The notes: a model not told the origin generated them from the sequence alone. A stretch of 58,794 nt of DNA from Methanobacterium sp. (GCA_012838205.1 DUPR01000033.1:1-58794); one strand, 5' to 3'. Shown: positions 32,613 through 44,760, counted from the stretch's first letter. Numbers and translations: made by a program.

Positions 32613-32631
32613 CCAATAATATTAACATAGT

Positions 32632-32647
32632 TTTAGGTGAACCTAAA
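32632..32647 (+). promoter_or_regulatory. DtxR-type operator overlapping ribosome site and start codon
   Basis: TTTAGGT-GA-ACCTAAA: perfect 7-bp arms with a 2-base centre, matching the TTAGG...CCTAA core of DtxR/IdeR/MDR1 boxes. Its AGGTGA is also the Shine-Dalgarno, and its last A is the first base of the regulator's ATG. Binding here would block transcription start of the regulator-feoB operon. This predicts iron-dependent autoregulation (inference from established DtxR sites). Confidence 0.8.
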
Positions 32648-33420
32648 TGTCATCTAAAAATGAAACATCATTAAGCGAAAACGCAGAAGAATACCTTGAA
32701 GTTCTATACAAACTATCACTGAAAGAGCGACCAGTGAAAACAACAAAAATAGCTAAAAAACTAGGCGTAACCCCTGCAAGCGCAACACAAATGATAAAAA
32801 AACTTGAAAGCAAAGGTTATCTCGAATATTCTCCCTATAAAGGAGTCACTCTCACTGAAGAAGGTTATTCAATTGCTTCGAATATCACCAGGAAGCATCG
32901 TCTTCTGGAAAGGTTTCTTCATGATGTACTTCACATAAAAAAGGAAAATGTCCATGATCAAGCTTGTGAAATGGAACATGCACTTTCTGATGACGCAGAA
33001 AGGGCAATATGCCAACTTCTGGAACAACCAGATGAATGTCCTGATGACCAGGAACTGATACCAGTCTGTGACTTTAAGTTCGAATCTTGTGAGGAATGTC
33101 TAAAAAGAAGACAAGAAGAAGTTAACGAGGTTGGTAAACGTGATAAGAATTTAGTATCTATTATTGACATGAAACGAAATGAAAAAGGGAAAGTTTCTTT
33201 CATTAGAGGGGATTATAAAGTTATTCGCCGATTAATGGACATGGGAATCACCATTGGAGTACAGATAAGTGTACTTGAACTGGCACCATTTAATGGGCCG
33301 GTAAAACTCCTGGTTCGTGGATCCAATCTTGCATTAGGAAGAGACATCGCAAAAAATGTGTTTGTAGAGATCATGAGGGATGATACCCCTGAAAATACGG
33401 GAGTTCTATCATATGGTTAG
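32647..33420 (+). CDS. DtxR-family metal-dependent regulator with C-terminal FeoA domain
   Basis: Protein of 257 residues. The winged HTH spans about 10-70 ([19 protein letters not shown]), followed by the metal-sensing dimerisation domain with [13 protein letters not shown], a cysteine-containing linker (C141-x7-C, then CEEC), and a FeoA/SH3-like domain from about residue 180 ([23 protein letters not shown]). It likely senses Fe(II) or Mn(II) and represses iron uptake. The stop overlaps the feoB start by 8 bases. The operator palindrome lies over its own start. Confidence 0.93.
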   Translation: MSSKNETSLSENAEEYLEVLYKLSLKERPVKTTKIAKKLGVTPASATQMIKKLESKGYLEYSPYKGVTLTEEGYSIASNITRKHRLLERFLHDVLHIKKENVHDQACEMEHALSDDAERAICQLLEQPDECPDDQELIPVCDFKFESCEECLKRRQEEVNEVGKRDKNLVSIIDMKRNEKGKVSFIRGDYKVIRRLMDMGITIGVQISVLELAPFNGPVKLLVRGSNLALGRDIAKNVFVEIMRDDTPENTGVLSYG

Positions 33421-35437
33421 GTTTCCAACTTGTATTGAAAAAGAAGAATATGAAAAAAGCCTTTCAGAAAAAATACCATCTCAGAAAGAATGTGATGAGA
33501 CAATTTCTTCTGAAACTTGTGATATTACTATAGCACTAGCAGGCAATGCAAACGTGGGAAAAAGTGTTATTTTTAACCATATAACTGGTTCTGATCAGGT
33601 AATCGGTAATTGGCCTGGAAAAACGGTTAAACGAGCTGAAGGAAATCTTTATCATCATGGCCAGAAAATCCACGTTATTGATCTGCCCGGAATATACTCT
33701 TTTTCAACCTTTTCCATGGAAGAAATCGTATCTAGAGAATATATAGCTCATGATCAACCAGATGTAGTTATTAATGTTCTGGATGCCTCAGTACTGGAGA
33801 GAAATCTTTTTTTTACATTACAGTTAATGGAAATGGATGTACCAATGGTGGTGTGCCTTAATCAGATGGACATTGCCCAACAGAAAGGTTTCCATATTTA
33901 CGCCAATAAGTTAGAAAAAGCACTGGGTGTTCCAGTGGTTCCTACTGTTGCAGTCACAGGAAAAGGGTTACATAAACTCGTGCGAAAGGCAATTGAAGTT
34001 GCCAAAACACAAAAAAAGCGTGATTTTTATTTAGAGTATGGGGGTGAAGTTGAAAAAACAATTGGAAACCTTTCAACTTTTCTTGAATCTGAAAAGATAG
34101 ATATTGGTTATTCCGCTAGATGGGTGGCTATTAAACTCCTGGAAAATGATCCTGAAATCAATTCAATGGTACAATCTGAGTCTGTCCGAGCTATACAGTA
34201 TGCCAATCATCTAGCCCATGAATTGGAAAAAATTCATGATGAACCGTCCTTTGCAATAATAGCCTCAGAAAGATATGCATTGGCCAGTAAAATCGCAGCT
34301 GGTGCTCAAAAGCAGAAGAAGTTTAAAATGACTCCTTCGGAAAGATTAGATAAAATTCTCATCCACCCTATCTATGGCTATTTTACTTCTGCCTTGGTTA
34401 TAGTTGGATTGTTAGTGTGGACTTTTGTTCTAGGAAATTTCATCTCAGATTTAATTACCAATGCAATGAATTTTTTCCAACCAGTTGATCCTGTATTATC
34501 AGGTCCAGTGACTGCTGTATTGTGGAATGGTGCCTTTGGGGGTTTAGTTGCTGGTTTAACTTTAATAGTTCCATTTGTTATTCCATTCTACATATTATTA
34601 GCATACATCCAAAACTCCGGTCTTTTAACCAGAGTGGCTTTTATGATGGATAGTTTTATGCAAAAGATAGGTTTGCATGGTAAAGCACTGATTCCCCTTA
34701 TATTAGGGTATGGTTGTAGTGTTCCTGCTATTGACAGTACAAGAATTCTTGAAACTAAAAGAGAAAGATTATTAGCTGCTTTTGCCATAACATTTGCTCC
34801 ATGTGCTGCTCGAACCATAATTATATTGAGTTTAGTAGCAGTGTTCGTCAGTATTTGGTGGGCGCTGGCACTTTATGTCTTGGATTTAATAATAATTTTT
34901 ATAATGGGTAAGATTGCTCTTAAGACCATGCCTGGTGAGGCTCCTGGCCTGATTATGGAAATGCACTCTTTAAGGATTCCTTCATCTTCTGTAATTCTTA
35001 AAGACACTTGGAACCGCACTAAATCATTAGCTTACATGGTCTTCCCTGTTTTTATTGCAGGAAGTGCTTTGATCCAGTTTTTTTACGTGTTAGGATTATT
35101 AGAACCACTCAGTAATTTCATGGCTCCTTTAACTGTTGGTTGGTTAAAACTTCCCCTATTTGCAGGGGTGCTACTTATAGTGGGAATTGTACGTAAAGAA
35201 TTTGTTTTAGTTACTTTGGTATCTTTTGTGGGTACTGATCTTTCCTTGGCACTAAATTCAGCACAGTTTATTGTTTTGGCATTGGTGGGCATGTTGTATC
35301 TGCCTTGCTTATCTACTCTTAGTATATTAATAAGGGAATTTGGATTAAAGGCAGCCAGTGTGATTTCTATAGCCAACTTGTTCACAGCCTTTCTGGTTGG
35401 GGGGATCGTGGCTCAAATATTATGGTTTTTCTTATAA
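33413..35437 (+). CDS. feoB: Ferrous iron transporter FeoB
   Basis: Protein of 674 residues. The N-terminal GTPase domain shows G1 GNANVGKS (about 43-50), G3 DLPGIYS and G4 NQMD, followed by a helical GDI domain and about 10 membrane helices with two Gate regions ([16 protein letters not shown]). It takes up Fe(II). The ATG at 33413 overlaps the end of the DtxR-FeoA gene (ATGGTTAG), so the two are translated together; the ATG at 33380 inside that gene lacks a ribosome site. No free feoA gene is present, consistent with the FeoA domain being on the regulator. Confidence 0.96.
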   Translation: MVRFPTCIEKEEYEKSLSEKIPSQKECDETISSETCDITIALAGNANVGKSVIFNHITGSDQVIGNWPGKTVKRAEGNLYHHGQKIHVIDLPGIYSFSTFSMEEIVSREYIAHDQPDVVINVLDASVLERNLFFTLQLMEMDVPMVVCLNQMDIAQQKGFHIYANKLEKALGVPVVPTVAVTGKGLHKLVRKAIEVAKTQKKRDFYLEYGGEVEKTIGNLSTFLESEKIDIGYSARWVAIKLLENDPEINSMVQSESVRAIQYANHLAHELEKIHDEPSFAIIASERYALASKIAAGAQKQKKFKMTPSERLDKILIHPIYGYFTSALVIVGLLVWTFVLGNFISDLITNAMNFFQPVDPVLSGPVTAVLWNGAFGGLVAGLTLIVPFVIPFYILLAYIQNSGLLTRVAFMMDSFMQKIGLHGKALIPLILGYGCSVPAIDSTRILETKRERLLAAFAITFAPCAARTIIILSLVAVFVSIWWALALYVLDLIIIFIMGKIALKTMPGEAPGLIMEMHSLRIPSSSVILKDTWNRTKSLAYMVFPVFIAGSALIQFFYVLGLLEPLSNFMAPLTVGWLKLPLFAGVLLIVGIVRKEFVLVTLVSFVGTDLSLALNSAQFIVLALVGMLYLPCLSTLSILIREFGLKAASVISIANLFTAFLVGGIVAQILWFFL

Positions 35438-35477
35438 ATCCAATTTAATTTTTTTATTATTACTTAATTGACCAAAC

Positions 35478-35549
<72 letters not shown>

Positions 35550-35599
35550 ATCATCACAATTAAAAACCAATTTAGATAGTTAAAAAAGGCGGGAGAAGA

Positions 35600-37504
35600 A
35601 TGGTACGTGATACCACAGTCCTTCTTGACGAAAGACGGATTTTCGAACCAAGTGAAGAAATTAAAAAAAGAGCCAATGTTAAAGATTGGGAAGCTGAAAT
35701 CGAAAAGGGCAAAAATGTGGAAAAATACTGGGCTGAGAAAGCAGAACAGTTTGAATGGTTCAAAAAATGGGACCAAGTAGTAGATGAATCCAACAAGCCA
35801 TTTTACAAATGGTTCGTAGGGGGGAAGATTAATCTTACCTACAATGCTGTAGATCGTTGGATAAAAACCGAAAAAAGAAATCAAGTAGCAATTCTCTACA
35901 TCAATGAAAGAGGGGAAGAGGAAAAAATAACATATTATGAACTATTTGTCCAAGTGAACAAACTGGCTAACGCCCTTAAAAATTTAGGGGTTAAAAAAGG
36001 AGACACTGTCTCTACATACATGCCAATGTGCCCAGAACTTTTAATAGCTCTACTAGCTTGTATTAAGATCGGTGCTGTGCACAGTGTTATATATTCTGGA
36101 CTTAGTGTAGGGGCCTTTGTGGAACGTATCAATGATGCTAAAGCTAAAGTACTCTTCACTGCTGATGGAACTTATCGAAGAGGTAAAATCATCGATTTAA
36201 AACCAATCGCAGATGAAGCCATATTACAGTGTCCTACTGTTGAAACAATAATTGTGGTGAATCACACTGGAACACCAATTGAAATTTCTGAATTATCTGG
36301 TAGGGAAATATTCTATGATAGACTTTTGGATGGTGAACCATCATATTGTGAACCTGAACAAATGGATGCAGAAGATCCTTTATTCCTACTATACACTTCA
36401 GGAAGTACGGGAAAACCCAAAGGAGTCATGCACACCACTGCAGGTTACATGGTGGGTGCGGCTACCACCCTCCGAGATGTATTTGACATTCACAGTGATG
36501 ATCTCTGGTGGTGTACTGGTGACATAGGTTGGATAACAGGACACAGTTATGTTCTGTATGGGCCACTCTTATTGGGAACCACCACTGTAGTCTATGAAGG
36601 AGCACCAGACTATCCTGATCCAGGTGTCTGGTGGAAGATTGTAGAAAAATATGGGGTTACCAAATTTTACACAGCACCTACAGCCATCCGTCACCTCATG
36701 CGATTCGGAACACGATACACAAACCTTTATAATCTGGACTCGCTCCGAATCCTGGGAACAGTTGGAGAACCAATTAACCCCGAAGCTTGGATGTGGTATT
36801 ACAAAAATGTTGGCAAAGAAAGATGCCCGATAATGGATACTTGGTGGCAAACTGAAACTGGCATGCACTTAATATCACCACTACCGGTAGCACCTTTAAA
36901 ACCAGGATCTGCAACCCGAGCACTCCCTGGAATTGAAGCTGATGTGGTTGATGAAGACGGAAACCCAGTACCTGAAGGCAAAGGAGGATACTTAGTAATC
37001 AAAAAACCATGGCCTGGCATGTTCCGTACATTATACAAAGACGAACAACGCTATAAAGATGCATATTGGAATGAATTCCCTGGTTGCATCTACAAAGCAG
37101 GAGACATGGTTCGTCAAGATGAAGACGGATATTTCTGGATACAGGGTCGAAGTGACGATGTCTTAAAGATTGCCGGACACCGTATAGGCTCTGCAGAAGT
37201 TGAATCTGCCTTTGTAGGGCACCCAGCTGTGGCTGAAGCAGCAGTAATTGGGAAATCTGATCCAATTAAAGGTGAAGTCATAAAGGCCTTCATTATCGTC
37301 AAAGAAGGATATGAACTCAAGACCCAACTCATTGAGGATCTTAAAAAACATGTACGTTATGAACTGGGACCAGTAGCAGTCTTGGGGGAAATAGTACAAG
37401 TTGATAAACTCCCTAAAACTAGGAGTGGTAAGATCATGAGAAGGATACTCCGAGCCCAGGAGATGGGTGAGGATCTGGGTGACACATCCACTCTGGAAGA
37501 ATAA
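35600..37504 (+). CDS. acs: Acetyl-CoA synthetase (AMP-forming)
   Basis: Protein of 634 residues that activates acetate to acetyl-CoA. It shows the acyl-adenylate P-loop [11 protein letters not shown] near residue 266, the W-W-Q-T-E-T motif, [13 protein letters not shown], and the C-terminal catalytic lysine region [11 protein letters not shown] near 609. Length is typical. GGGAGAA precedes the ATG. An acetate transporter follows 83 bases later, so the pair supports acetate assimilation in an autotrophic or mixotrophic methanogen. Its promoter holds a direct repeat and a palindrome. Confidence 0.96.
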   Translation: MVRDTTVLLDERRIFEPSEEIKKRANVKDWEAEIEKGKNVEKYWAEKAEQFEWFKKWDQVVDESNKPFYKWFVGGKINLTYNAVDRWIKTEKRNQVAILYINERGEEEKITYYELFVQVNKLANALKNLGVKKGDTVSTYMPMCPELLIALLACIKIGAVHSVIYSGLSVGAFVERINDAKAKVLFTADGTYRRGKIIDLKPIADEAILQCPTVETIIVVNHTGTPIEISELSGREIFYDRLLDGEPSYCEPEQMDAEDPLFLLYTSGSTGKPKGVMHTTAGYMVGAATTLRDVFDIHSDDLWWCTGDIGWITGHSYVLYGPLLLGTTTVVYEGAPDYPDPGVWWKIVEKYGVTKFYTAPTAIRHLMRFGTRYTNLYNLDSLRILGTVGEPINPEAWMWYYKNVGKERCPIMDTWWQTETGMHLISPLPVAPLKPGSATRALPGIEADVVDEDGNPVPEGKGGYLVIKKPWPGMFRTLYKDEQRYKDAYWNEFPGCIYKAGDMVRQDEDGYFWIQGRSDDVLKIAGHRIGSAEVESAFVGHPAVAEAAVIGKSDPIKGEVIKAFIIVKEGYELKTQLIEDLKKHVRYELGPVAVLGEIVQVDKLPKTRSGKIMRRILRAQEMGEDLGDTSTLEE

Positions 37505-37587
37505 TTAAAACACTACCATTAGAATATGAATAAATAGGAGTGATATAGTAAAGTTGAGGTAAATAAAACCCTTTGGGGTATGATATT

Positions 37588-38166
37588 ATGGAAGAAAATA
37601 AAAAATTAGTCACAATAGAGGATTTAACAGCTAACCCAGCACCTCTTGGACTATTAGGGTTTGGTTTAACTACCGTGTTGTTAAACATACATAATGCTGG
37701 GCTTTTCCCAATGAATAGTATGATACTGGCAATGGGAATAGCCTATGGGGGTATTGCTCAGATTATGGCTTGTGCCATGGAATATAAAAAAGGTAACACT
37801 TTCGGAACTGTGGCCTTTGGATCATACGGGCTGTTCTGGTGGAGTTTTGTACTCCTCTTGGTACTTCCCAAAATGAACTTAGCTGCTGCCCCTGATAATC
37901 TGGCAGTCGCATCATATCTTACTATGTGGGGATTGTTTACTCTGGTAATGTTCATTGGAACACTAAAACTCAGCCGGGGACTGCAAGTAATCTTTGGAGC
38001 ACTTGCAATTTTATTCTTCCTCTTGGCAATAGGTGATGTAACTGGCAATGCCACCATAGCTTTGATTGCAGGTTATGAAGGAATATTCACTGGATTTGCT
38101 GCAGTTTATGTTGGACTGGCTCAGGTCCTCAACGAAACCTATGGCAAGGATGTGTTACCCACCTAA
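37588..38166 (+). CDS. Acetate uptake transporter, GPR1/FUN34/YaaH (SatP) family
   Basis: Protein of 192 residues with six hydrophobic helices. The family signature [11 protein letters not shown] is at the N-terminus, and the [11 protein letters not shown] motif is in the third helix. These small channels/transporters carry acetate or succinate with protons. The ATG at 37588 has GGGGTATGAT upstream and is preferred to the TTG at 37573. It lies downstream of acs in the same direction, so uptake and activation are linked. Confidence 0.93.
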   Translation: MEENKKLVTIEDLTANPAPLGLLGFGLTTVLLNIHNAGLFPMNSMILAMGIAYGGIAQIMACAMEYKKGNTFGTVAFGSYGLFWWSFVLLLVLPKMNLAAAPDNLAVASYLTMWGLFTLVMFIGTLKLSRGLQVIFGALAILFFLLAIGDVTGNATIALIAGYEGIFTGFAAVYVGLAQVLNETYGKDVLPT

Positions 38167-38533
38167 ATAGAAATCAGTTATCAAATTTATTTAAATAGCG
38201 CACCGCCTCCCAAAAGGCTATTTAAATAATAATATCCTTCTCCTGGCAAATGTTGGGGGAAGTCTATTTTTCTTTTTTTTCAATTGTTATAATCCAATAA
38301 TCGTAGATGATACTCATCAAATAGTCATGTTATATTAATGTAACAAAAGAAAGATAGTAAATTAAACATCTATTAAAAACCCAAGAACTCCCTTTTAAAT
38401 GGTTTTTTCATATTCTGCACTTCTTTCTCTTCTAATTTCAATTTTAACAAGCAAACATTTTATAGCTACTGTCCATTTCATTTTAATTTAATAAGTAGGT
38501 GAAACAGCCAAATATTTTATTTGAGGAAATATT
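38167..38533. other. Intergenic region with inverted repeat and T tract
   Basis: About 365 bases between the acetate transporter and the convergent GMC-type oxidoreductase gene. Besides the 13-bp inverted repeat there is a T-rich stretch at 38265-38280 (TATTTTTCTTTTTTTT) that probably ends transcription of acs-satP. I see no gene. Confidence 0.55.
38187..38229 (+). repeat. 13-bp inverted repeat downstream of acs-satP
   Basis: TTATTTAAATAGC (38187-38199) and GCTATTTAAATAA (38217-38229) are perfect complements flanking a 17-base loop that contains CCGCCTCCC. It lies 21 bases after the transporter stop. In RNA it would form a long AU-rich stem with a pyrimidine-rich, anti-Shine-Dalgarno-like loop. 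It could be a 3' end stabiliser, a terminator or a small RNA element. Confidence 0.7.
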
Positions 38534-39736
38534 TTATGAAAAATTAGTGCTTATATATTTTCCAAGTCTCTTTGCCAAAGATAAGATAGTTAAAACTGGA
38601 GGAGCACCAGGTGCACTTGGAAGAACACTAGCATCACAAACAAAAAGACCATCAATTTCTGTTTCCAAGTTATCATCTACAACTTCACCAATAGCAGCAG
38701 TTCCCCCTGGATGAGCACCCCTAGATGGGGTGGAAACTAGACTACTAGGATCAACTCCGGCTTCGGTTAGTATGGTCCCAGCAAGGGATGATCCTTCCGC
38801 AATTAGGCCCATATCACGAGGTGTGTTATTTTTTATTACCTTTTTGTCTTTAACACAACCTGATGTTTCATCTTTAATCTTCACCATCAGACCCAGAATG
38901 TCCTTTTCATGGAAACCACTTTTTCTCATCCGAGAATTGATTAAACCAGAATAGTGCGGGGATAATATAAATCCATCCCCTTTATACAATGCATTCATGG
39001 CTACTTCTTTGTGAAAGTTGATATCCTGAAGAATTCCACATACAGTGACAAAAGTATCAACAAAAAGTTGCTCACCTGCCACTAAACCAGCAGTACGGAG
39101 TAATCGTGGTGTTTCAATAGCACCAGCACACAGTATCACTATATCTGCCATATATTTTTGGTCATGGCTTATCACACCACTAATCTCCCCATCAGTTGTC
39201 ACAATTTTGGTAACTGGTGAATTTTCTATTATCTCTGCTCCGAAATTTTTAGCCTCATTTAAATAGTTAAGTGAACTCCACTTGGCATTTCTAGGACATC
39301 CAAAAGTACATTTACCACAGGGGATGCATTTGTGTGAGTTGATAAATTTAGGCATTTTGTCCATGGATAAACCAATTGTAGAGGCAGCATCCATAATTTT
39401 TAATGTACCTTCACCAAAATGTGAGTCAGGAAGGGGCCCAACATTTAATTCATTTTCAAGTTCCTGAAATTCATTTTCCAAGTCAATACCTAATGATCTC
39501 AACTCATCCTGACAAGTTCTCACAGCATTACCTGCAGTCACCAGTGTAGTGCCCCCTAAGCAAGTAGTTTTCAGGAGTTCAACACCTGCATCAACGTTGT
39601 CGTAACACTGATGAGCATTTTCTGTTAGAATAGAACTTCCTTTTTCCAGTAATGTTACATTAATTCCACTAAATGCAAGTTCTCTGGCAACAGTTGCTCC
39701 TCCAGCACCTGAACCTGCCACAATCACATTTTTCAT
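38534..39736 (-). CDS. GMC-type FAD oxidoreductase with ferredoxin-like cysteine motif
   Basis: Protein of 400 residues. The N-terminus has the FAD motif [16 protein letters not shown]; the C-terminus follows GMC_oxred_C with HPGGTAAIG and [14 protein letters not shown]. At roughly residues 140-150 there is [12 protein letters not shown], a C-x2-C-x2-C-x3-C-P motif usual for [4Fe-4S] ferredoxins. It is shorter than typical GMC enzymes (500-600). The Fe-S cluster would let electrons pass to or from ferredoxin. Substrate unknown. The ATG at 39736 is favoured over the TTG at 39745. A small membrane protein gene lies 24 bases upstream. Confidence 0.85.
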   Translation of the reverse strand: MKNVIVAGSGAGGATVARELAFSGINVTLLEKGSSILTENAHQCYDNVDAGVELLKTTCLGGTTLVTAGNAVRTCQDELRSLGIDLENEFQELENELNVGPLPDSHFGEGTLKIMDAASTIGLSMDKMPKFINSHKCIPCGKCTFGCPRNAKWSSLNYLNEAKNFGAEIIENSPVTKIVTTDGEISGVISHDQKYMADIVILCAGAIETPRLLRTAGLVAGEQLFVDTFVTVCGILQDINFHKEVAMNALYKGDGFILSPHYSGLINSRMRKSGFHEKDILGLMVKIKDETSGCVKDKKVIKNNTPRDMGLIAEGSSLAGTILTEAGVDPSSLVSTPSRGAHPGGTAAIGEVVDDNLETEIDGLFVCDASVLPSAPGAPPVLTILSLAKRLGKYISTNFS

Positions 39737-39760
39737 TTTTCTCAAGCCATTACCTAACCC

Positions 39761-40237
39761 TCATTGAAGGTTTCTTCTATGAAGTGTTCTTCTTTGGGGT
39801 TTGGTTTTTCGTTTAACAATTTTTTCACGGCGTTTGCGAGATTTTGGTCGTTTTGGCTTGTCTTGCAGTTTAAAAAGTTTATCTGCTAAATATCCCCCAA
39901 TGGCACCCATCAATCCATAAATCATCAAACCTAAAAAAAAACCCAAGATGAGGGTGAATAAACCTTCAATAGCATAGCCTAAACCGATTACTAATGGACT
40001 GGGAAGTTGGTATGGGATATTAGGAGTTGTGAATATGGATATTACAAAATAAATGAGGTACAGTGCAGCTGCAGCCATTGTTCCTACCTTATAATTTGCA
40101 TCTTCATCATTGGTTAGATATGTCGCCACAAAGCCAACTAAAACTAGGGCAAATATTCCTCCAAAATTTAGAAATGCTAAGATGAGACCAAGAATTATGC
40201 TGCAAAAAACAGCTAGCTCAACATCAAAGTTAGGCAT
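39761..40237 (-). CDS. Small membrane protein with basic C-terminal tail
   Basis: Protein of 158 residues with about four hydrophobic helices (roughly 8-25, 27-42, 52-70 and 83-120) followed by a strongly basic tail ([13 protein letters not shown] and further R/K residues). It may be related to small archaeal membrane families such as DUF5518, but I cannot assign it. The basic tail would lie in the cytoplasm and could bind nucleic acid or lipids. Co-directional and close to the GMC-type gene (24 bases), so likely in one operon. Confidence 0.7.
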   Translation of the reverse strand: MPNFDVELAVFCSIILGLILAFLNFGGIFALVLVGFVATYLTNDEDANYKVGTMAAAALYLIYFVISIFTTPNIPYQLPSPLVIGLGYAIEGLFTLILGFFLGLMIYGLMGAIGGYLADKLFKLQDKPKRPKSRKRREKIVKRKTKPQRRTLHRRNLQ

Positions 40238-40393
40238 CTAACACATTCCTCACTAGAAACTTTTCAATATTTTATCCAATAATCACTAATCTTATGTTTT
40301 CTATTTATATTAGACTTTATAAGGATTTTCCATAGATCCCATTTGTAACTATTAATTATAATGTGATTTATCATTTTAGTTGTAAAGACAAAA

Positions 40394-40400
40394 TTTAATA
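40394..40400 (+). promoter_or_regulatory. TATA box; leaderless mRNA of the second DtxR gene
   Basis: TTTAATA is centred about 26 bases before the ATG at 40423 and no Shine-Dalgarno lies between, so transcription probably starts at the initiation codon. Confidence 0.5.
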
Positions 40401-40422
40401 GAATAAAAAAACCAGAAATAAT

Positions 40423-40863
40423 ATGATGACTGTTAATTCACCAAAAATCACTCGTAGTGTGGAAGATTACTTGGAAACAATGTATTCACTGGAGCAAGAA
40501 AAGGGCACCATCCGGGTGAAAGATGTGGCCCAAAACTTGGGAATCAAACCGCCCAGTGTTGTTGAAGCAGTTAAAAAACTATCCCAGATGAACATGGTTT
40601 CGTATGAACGTTACGGTACCATAAAATTAAAAGATGAGGGATTTAGGATTGGAGAGATTATCAGTGGCAGACATCAACTTCTTAAAGATTTTCTGATGCT
40701 GTTGGGAGTGGATGAGGAAGTTGCTGAAAAGGATGCTTGTTCCATGGAACATGTCATGGATGTTTCCACTCTGAATAAGTTTAAAAAATTCATTGAATTC
40801 ACTGATGCCCATACCGATGCTTATGATTTCATAGAACAATATCGAGAATATTCCAAAAAATGA
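40423..40863 (+). CDS. DtxR-family regulator, short form
   Basis: Protein of 146 residues with the winged HTH ([22 protein letters not shown]) and the metal-binding dimerisation domain ([11 protein letters not shown], with C, E and H), but no FeoA/SH3 domain. It is close to MntR-like short regulators. ATG ATG occurs at the start, so either could be used. It is a paralogue of the regulator at 32647 and may sense a different metal; a ZIP transporter gene lies about 1.5 kb away. Confidence 0.9.
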   Translation: MMTVNSPKITRSVEDYLETMYSLEQEKGTIRVKDVAQNLGIKPPSVVEAVKKLSQMNMVSYERYGTIKLKDEGFRIGEIISGRHQLLKDFLMLLGVDEEVAEKDACSMEHVMDVSTLNKFKKFIEFTDAHTDAYDFIEQYREYSKK

Positions 40864-40919
40864 GAAAATATGGGGTTTGTTTGATTTAGTAGGCTAAAAA
40901 AAATGGTGGAGGGGGGTAT

Positions 40920-41633
<714 letters not shown>

Positions 41634-41724
41634 GATCTAGATTTTTTTATACTCTTCTTAAATGATTATGATGGCGGTTTAATCTTAAATTTCCCTATTA
41701 TCTTTATTATTAATCATGATGTGT

Positions 41725-42183
41725 TCAAAGAAATTCTCTAATTTTTTCAGCAATTTTATTTCGCACATCTTCAGATATATTTTTAGGTGGACGGGGGCGC
41801 ATGTAACCAAAATGAGGATCCTCAAAAGTGTGACCAGCAAATTTCACTGGATGATTGTATCTGGGAATAAAATGCCAATGCAAGTGAGGATCCAAAGTAT
41901 CTTCCAAGTAAAATGTATTCATGAGGCAACCCCAGTTAAATAATGTAGCATCAAATGCTGTTGTCACTGCTTTTTCCATCCGCTCAAGAAGTTGTATGAA
42001 ATCTTGCCATTCAGAATCTTTAAGACCGGACAAAGTCTTTTTGTCCCGATTTAACGCAACCACACATGTTGCCAAATTGCTCTGATTGGGGGCCAGATAC
42101 ACTATCCAGTGTTCAGTCTGGAAGATTGGGTCTCCGAAGTTATAATCTTCTAATTTTTCACAGTAAGGACATTCAATAGTCAT
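41725..42183 (-). CDS. HIT-family protein
   Basis: Protein of 152 residues. The histidine triad is in [11 protein letters not shown] (H-x-H-x-H), with the N-terminal CPYCEKL pair that can bind zinc. HIT proteins hydrolyse dinucleotides or nucleotide phosphoramidates; the exact substrate is unknown. The ATG at 42183 is preferred over 42198 because GGGAGAAATGATT lies directly upstream. Convergent with the HEAT-repeat gene. Confidence 0.9.
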   Translation of the reverse strand: MTIECPYCEKLEDYNFGDPIFQTEHWIVYLAPNQSNLATCVVALNRDKKTLSGLKDSEWQDFIQLLERMEKAVTTAFDATLFNWGCLMNTFYLEDTLDPHLHWHFIPRYNHPVKFAGHTFEDPHFGYMRPRPPKNISEDVRNKIAEKIREFL

Positions 42184-42301
42184 AATCATTTCTCCCATGA
42201 ATCATTAGTAAAATGGATGTTACTGGAATAATGGTCAAAGTTTTGTTTAAAAAACGTACCATTCTACATTTATTTCATTTAATTCCGTATTTTTGAATTT
42301 C

Positions 42302-43048
42302 CTATAATTTGGAAAGTATGAAAGAGATGGCAAAGCCAATGACCGTAACCATTCCCGCCAAGTTATGGGTTTTTGAGAATGCTTCAGGAATCATGGTATC
42401 CACTAACATGGCCAGGATTCCCCCTGCAGCCACGGCTAAGGTTATTGCTGTTAATTCCACTGGTAAATGACTGAAAACAGAAAAACCCACCAGTGAAGAT
42501 AAAGATGTTATAACCACTATAGAAAACCATAACGAAAAGATTTTAATAGGTTTCCATCCAGTTTTTTTCATTCCCTTTGTACTGGAAAGTCCTTCAGGTA
42601 TGTTAGAAAGGAATATAGCTATTACTGTCGCTATACTGACCATTCCCCCACTGATCATGGTTAAACCTATAGCTATGGACTCGGGAACACCATCAATAAC
42701 TGAACCAACAGCTATGGCCACTGCATTACTATTTTCATTATCATCTTCAGGTTTATCAGATCTTTTACGGTGTTTGGCACCTTTACGTGCCAAGTAGATG
42801 TTGGCAATTGTGAAAATAGTGGCACCTAAAAAGAATCCAGTCACTAAATGTATTGGTCCACCGAGAGTATAAGCATCGTCTAAAAGTTCGAAAGACACAG
42901 CAGACATGAGAACACCAGCTCCAAAGGCCATAATTGAGGCTACCAAGCGTTGAGGCAACTTGATAAAATAGCCTAATAAGGCTCCCAAAAGCAGGGCAGA
43001 ACCAGCAACACATCCCCATATAGCAGCCATTAACATACCCGAAAACAT
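42302..43048 (-). CDS. ZIP-family metal transporter
   Basis: Protein of 248 residues with about eight hydrophobic helices. The metal-site helices carry GVPESIAIG and NIPEGLS, as in ZIP (SLC39/ZupT) transporters; a charged loop with K/R/H (KHRKRSDKPEDD) sits in the middle. Likely import of zinc, iron or manganese. GTGATC precedes the ATG. Divergent from an MFS gene, with a shared promoter region that contains an ACCAA / TTGGT pair. Confidence 0.88.
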   Translation of the reverse strand: MFSGMLMAAIWGCVAGSALLLGALLGYFIKLPQRLVASIMAFGAGVLMSAVSFELLDDAYTLGGPIHLVTGFFLGATIFTIANIYLARKGAKHRKRSDKPEDDNENSNAVAIAVGSVIDGVPESIAIGLTMISGGMVSIATVIAIFLSNIPEGLSSTKGMKKTGWKPIKIFSLWFSIVVITSLSSLVGFSVFSHLPVELTAITLAVAAGGILAMLVDTMIPEAFSKTHNLAGMVTVIGFAISFILSKL

Positions 43049-43194
43049 AAGATCACTTGAACTTTTTAATTTTGCCTTGTATAGTATTATTGTACCAACA
43101 ACAATATTGGTTCATTCCCAGCAAATACTATATTTCTGGAACAAATAATTATATCTAAGTGAAGGCATCGGATAGCATTAGATGGGAGAATAAT

Positions 43195-44619
43195 ATGGTA
43201 ACTGGAACAGTCAAAACAGCAGCATCAACTAGATCACTCCAAAAATTGAGTCTGTTTTTAGTGGCTGTCAGTTCATTTTTAATTCCTTTCATGGGATCAT
43301 CCCTTAGCATTGCTCTTCCACTTATCCAGAACGATCTTGCTGTTGATATTTTAGTACTGGGATGGATTCCCACAGCATTCACACTTGCTAACGCTGCACT
43401 GGTCTTACCCTTCGGTAGATTGGCAGATATTCACGGTCGCAAGAAAGTTTTCACCTTTGGAATAACCATCTACACCCTTGCATCATTTTTAGCTGTTTTT
43501 TCTAGTACGGGGTTGATGCTTATTTTTTTCAGCTTCTTGCAAGGAGTGGGTTGTGCAATGATTTTTGCCACTGGAGTTGCTCTTCTTATTTCCATTTTCC
43601 CCAAAAAACATAGAGGCGAAGTTCTAGGAATTTACCTTACCGCAGTTTATATTGGATTGTTTTTAGGCCCTCTTCTAGGGGGCTTCTTGGCACATAATTT
43701 GGGTTGGATGAGCATATTCTTGGCCAATGTTCCTATTGGCCTTTTCTTGTTATCATTAATCCTGACTAAGTTTCGAGGGGAATGGAAAAGTGCTGATGGG
43801 GAAAAATTCGACCGGTTAGGCTCACTGATTTATATATTTTCCCTTTCAGTTTTAATGTATGGTATTTCAACCATGAATGAGGTTTTAGGGAAAGCATTTC
43901 TCATCCTAGGGTTTGCCAGCATCATACTCTTTTTAATCATTGAAAAACGTTCTTCAAATCCAATAATTCCTTTGAATATATTTAAAAACAGGATAACCAG
44001 TTTTTCTGGGGTGGCCCTTTTCCTGGTCACAGTTTCCACTTCCGCCATGTGGACTTTAATCAGCCTCTACTTACAAGAACTAAGGGGACTGAATCCCCTG
44101 ACTACCGCACTTATTTTAGCAGTACAACCACTAGCAGTGGCTGTTTTATCACCATTGGTGGGGCGTATGGTGGATGTCAATAATAATAAAGCAGTGAATA
44201 TTATTGGAGCCATCATATCCACTGCTGGTCTTTTCACACTTTCATTTTTAGGTGAGAAATCATCTTTAATTCAACTAGCCATTGGTTTATTAATGGTTGG
44301 TAGTGGTATGGGCTTATTCACCGCCCCTACCAATCGAAATTTCCTCCAGTCCATATCCAGCAAATATTATGGTGTTGGTTCAGCAACTATGTCTACCATG
44401 GTTTTTATAGGTCAAACAGTTAGTTTAGGCGTTCTACTTTCAATATTAACTAGGTATATGGGTACAGTTCAATTATTACCTCCTGTTTATCCTGTTTTTA
44501 TGGAAGGATTGCAATTTTCATTTTTAATATTCGCAGCAACTTGTGCTATTGGAGTGGTGGTTTCACTGATAGTTCGAGAAAAAATGAAATTTCAAGCACA
44601 ATCTTTATTAAAAAAATAA
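43195..44619 (+). CDS. MFS drug:H+ antiporter-like transporter (DHA2 type)
   Basis: Protein of 474 residues with about 14 membrane helices. Helix 2-3 loop motif A is clear ([11 protein letters not shown]), and the antiporter motif C-like GPLLGGFLA is in helix 5. This matches the EmrB/QacA group that exports drugs or dyes. The start is the ATG at 43195 with GGGAG 7 bases upstream, rather than the GTG at 43159. Substrate not predictable. Confidence 0.9.
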   Translation: MVTGTVKTAASTRSLQKLSLFLVAVSSFLIPFMGSSLSIALPLIQNDLAVDILVLGWIPTAFTLANAALVLPFGRLADIHGRKKVFTFGITIYTLASFLAVFSSTGLMLIFFSFLQGVGCAMIFATGVALLISIFPKKHRGEVLGIYLTAVYIGLFLGPLLGGFLAHNLGWMSIFLANVPIGLFLLSLILTKFRGEWKSADGEKFDRLGSLIYIFSLSVLMYGISTMNEVLGKAFLILGFASIILFLIIEKRSSNPIIPLNIFKNRITSFSGVALFLVTVSTSAMWTLISLYLQELRGLNPLTTALILAVQPLAVAVLSPLVGRMVDVNNNKAVNIIGAIISTAGLFTLSFLGEKSSLIQLAIGLLMVGSGMGLFTAPTNRNFLQSISSKYYGVGSATMSTMVFIGQTVSLGVLLSILTRYMGTVQLLPPVYPVFMEGLQFSFLIFAATCAIGVVVSLIVREKMKFQAQSLLKK

Positions 44620-44760
44620 AAAAATGGTATCGAATCCTAAATTGGCCGGAGTTCTATTATACTCGTTTTTAATACATAAAAAAATAAATCAAAAATGGAA
44701 TATACAACCAAAATTAATAAATGACATTATATAACTTAGATTAAGATTGTGGTGGAGAAT

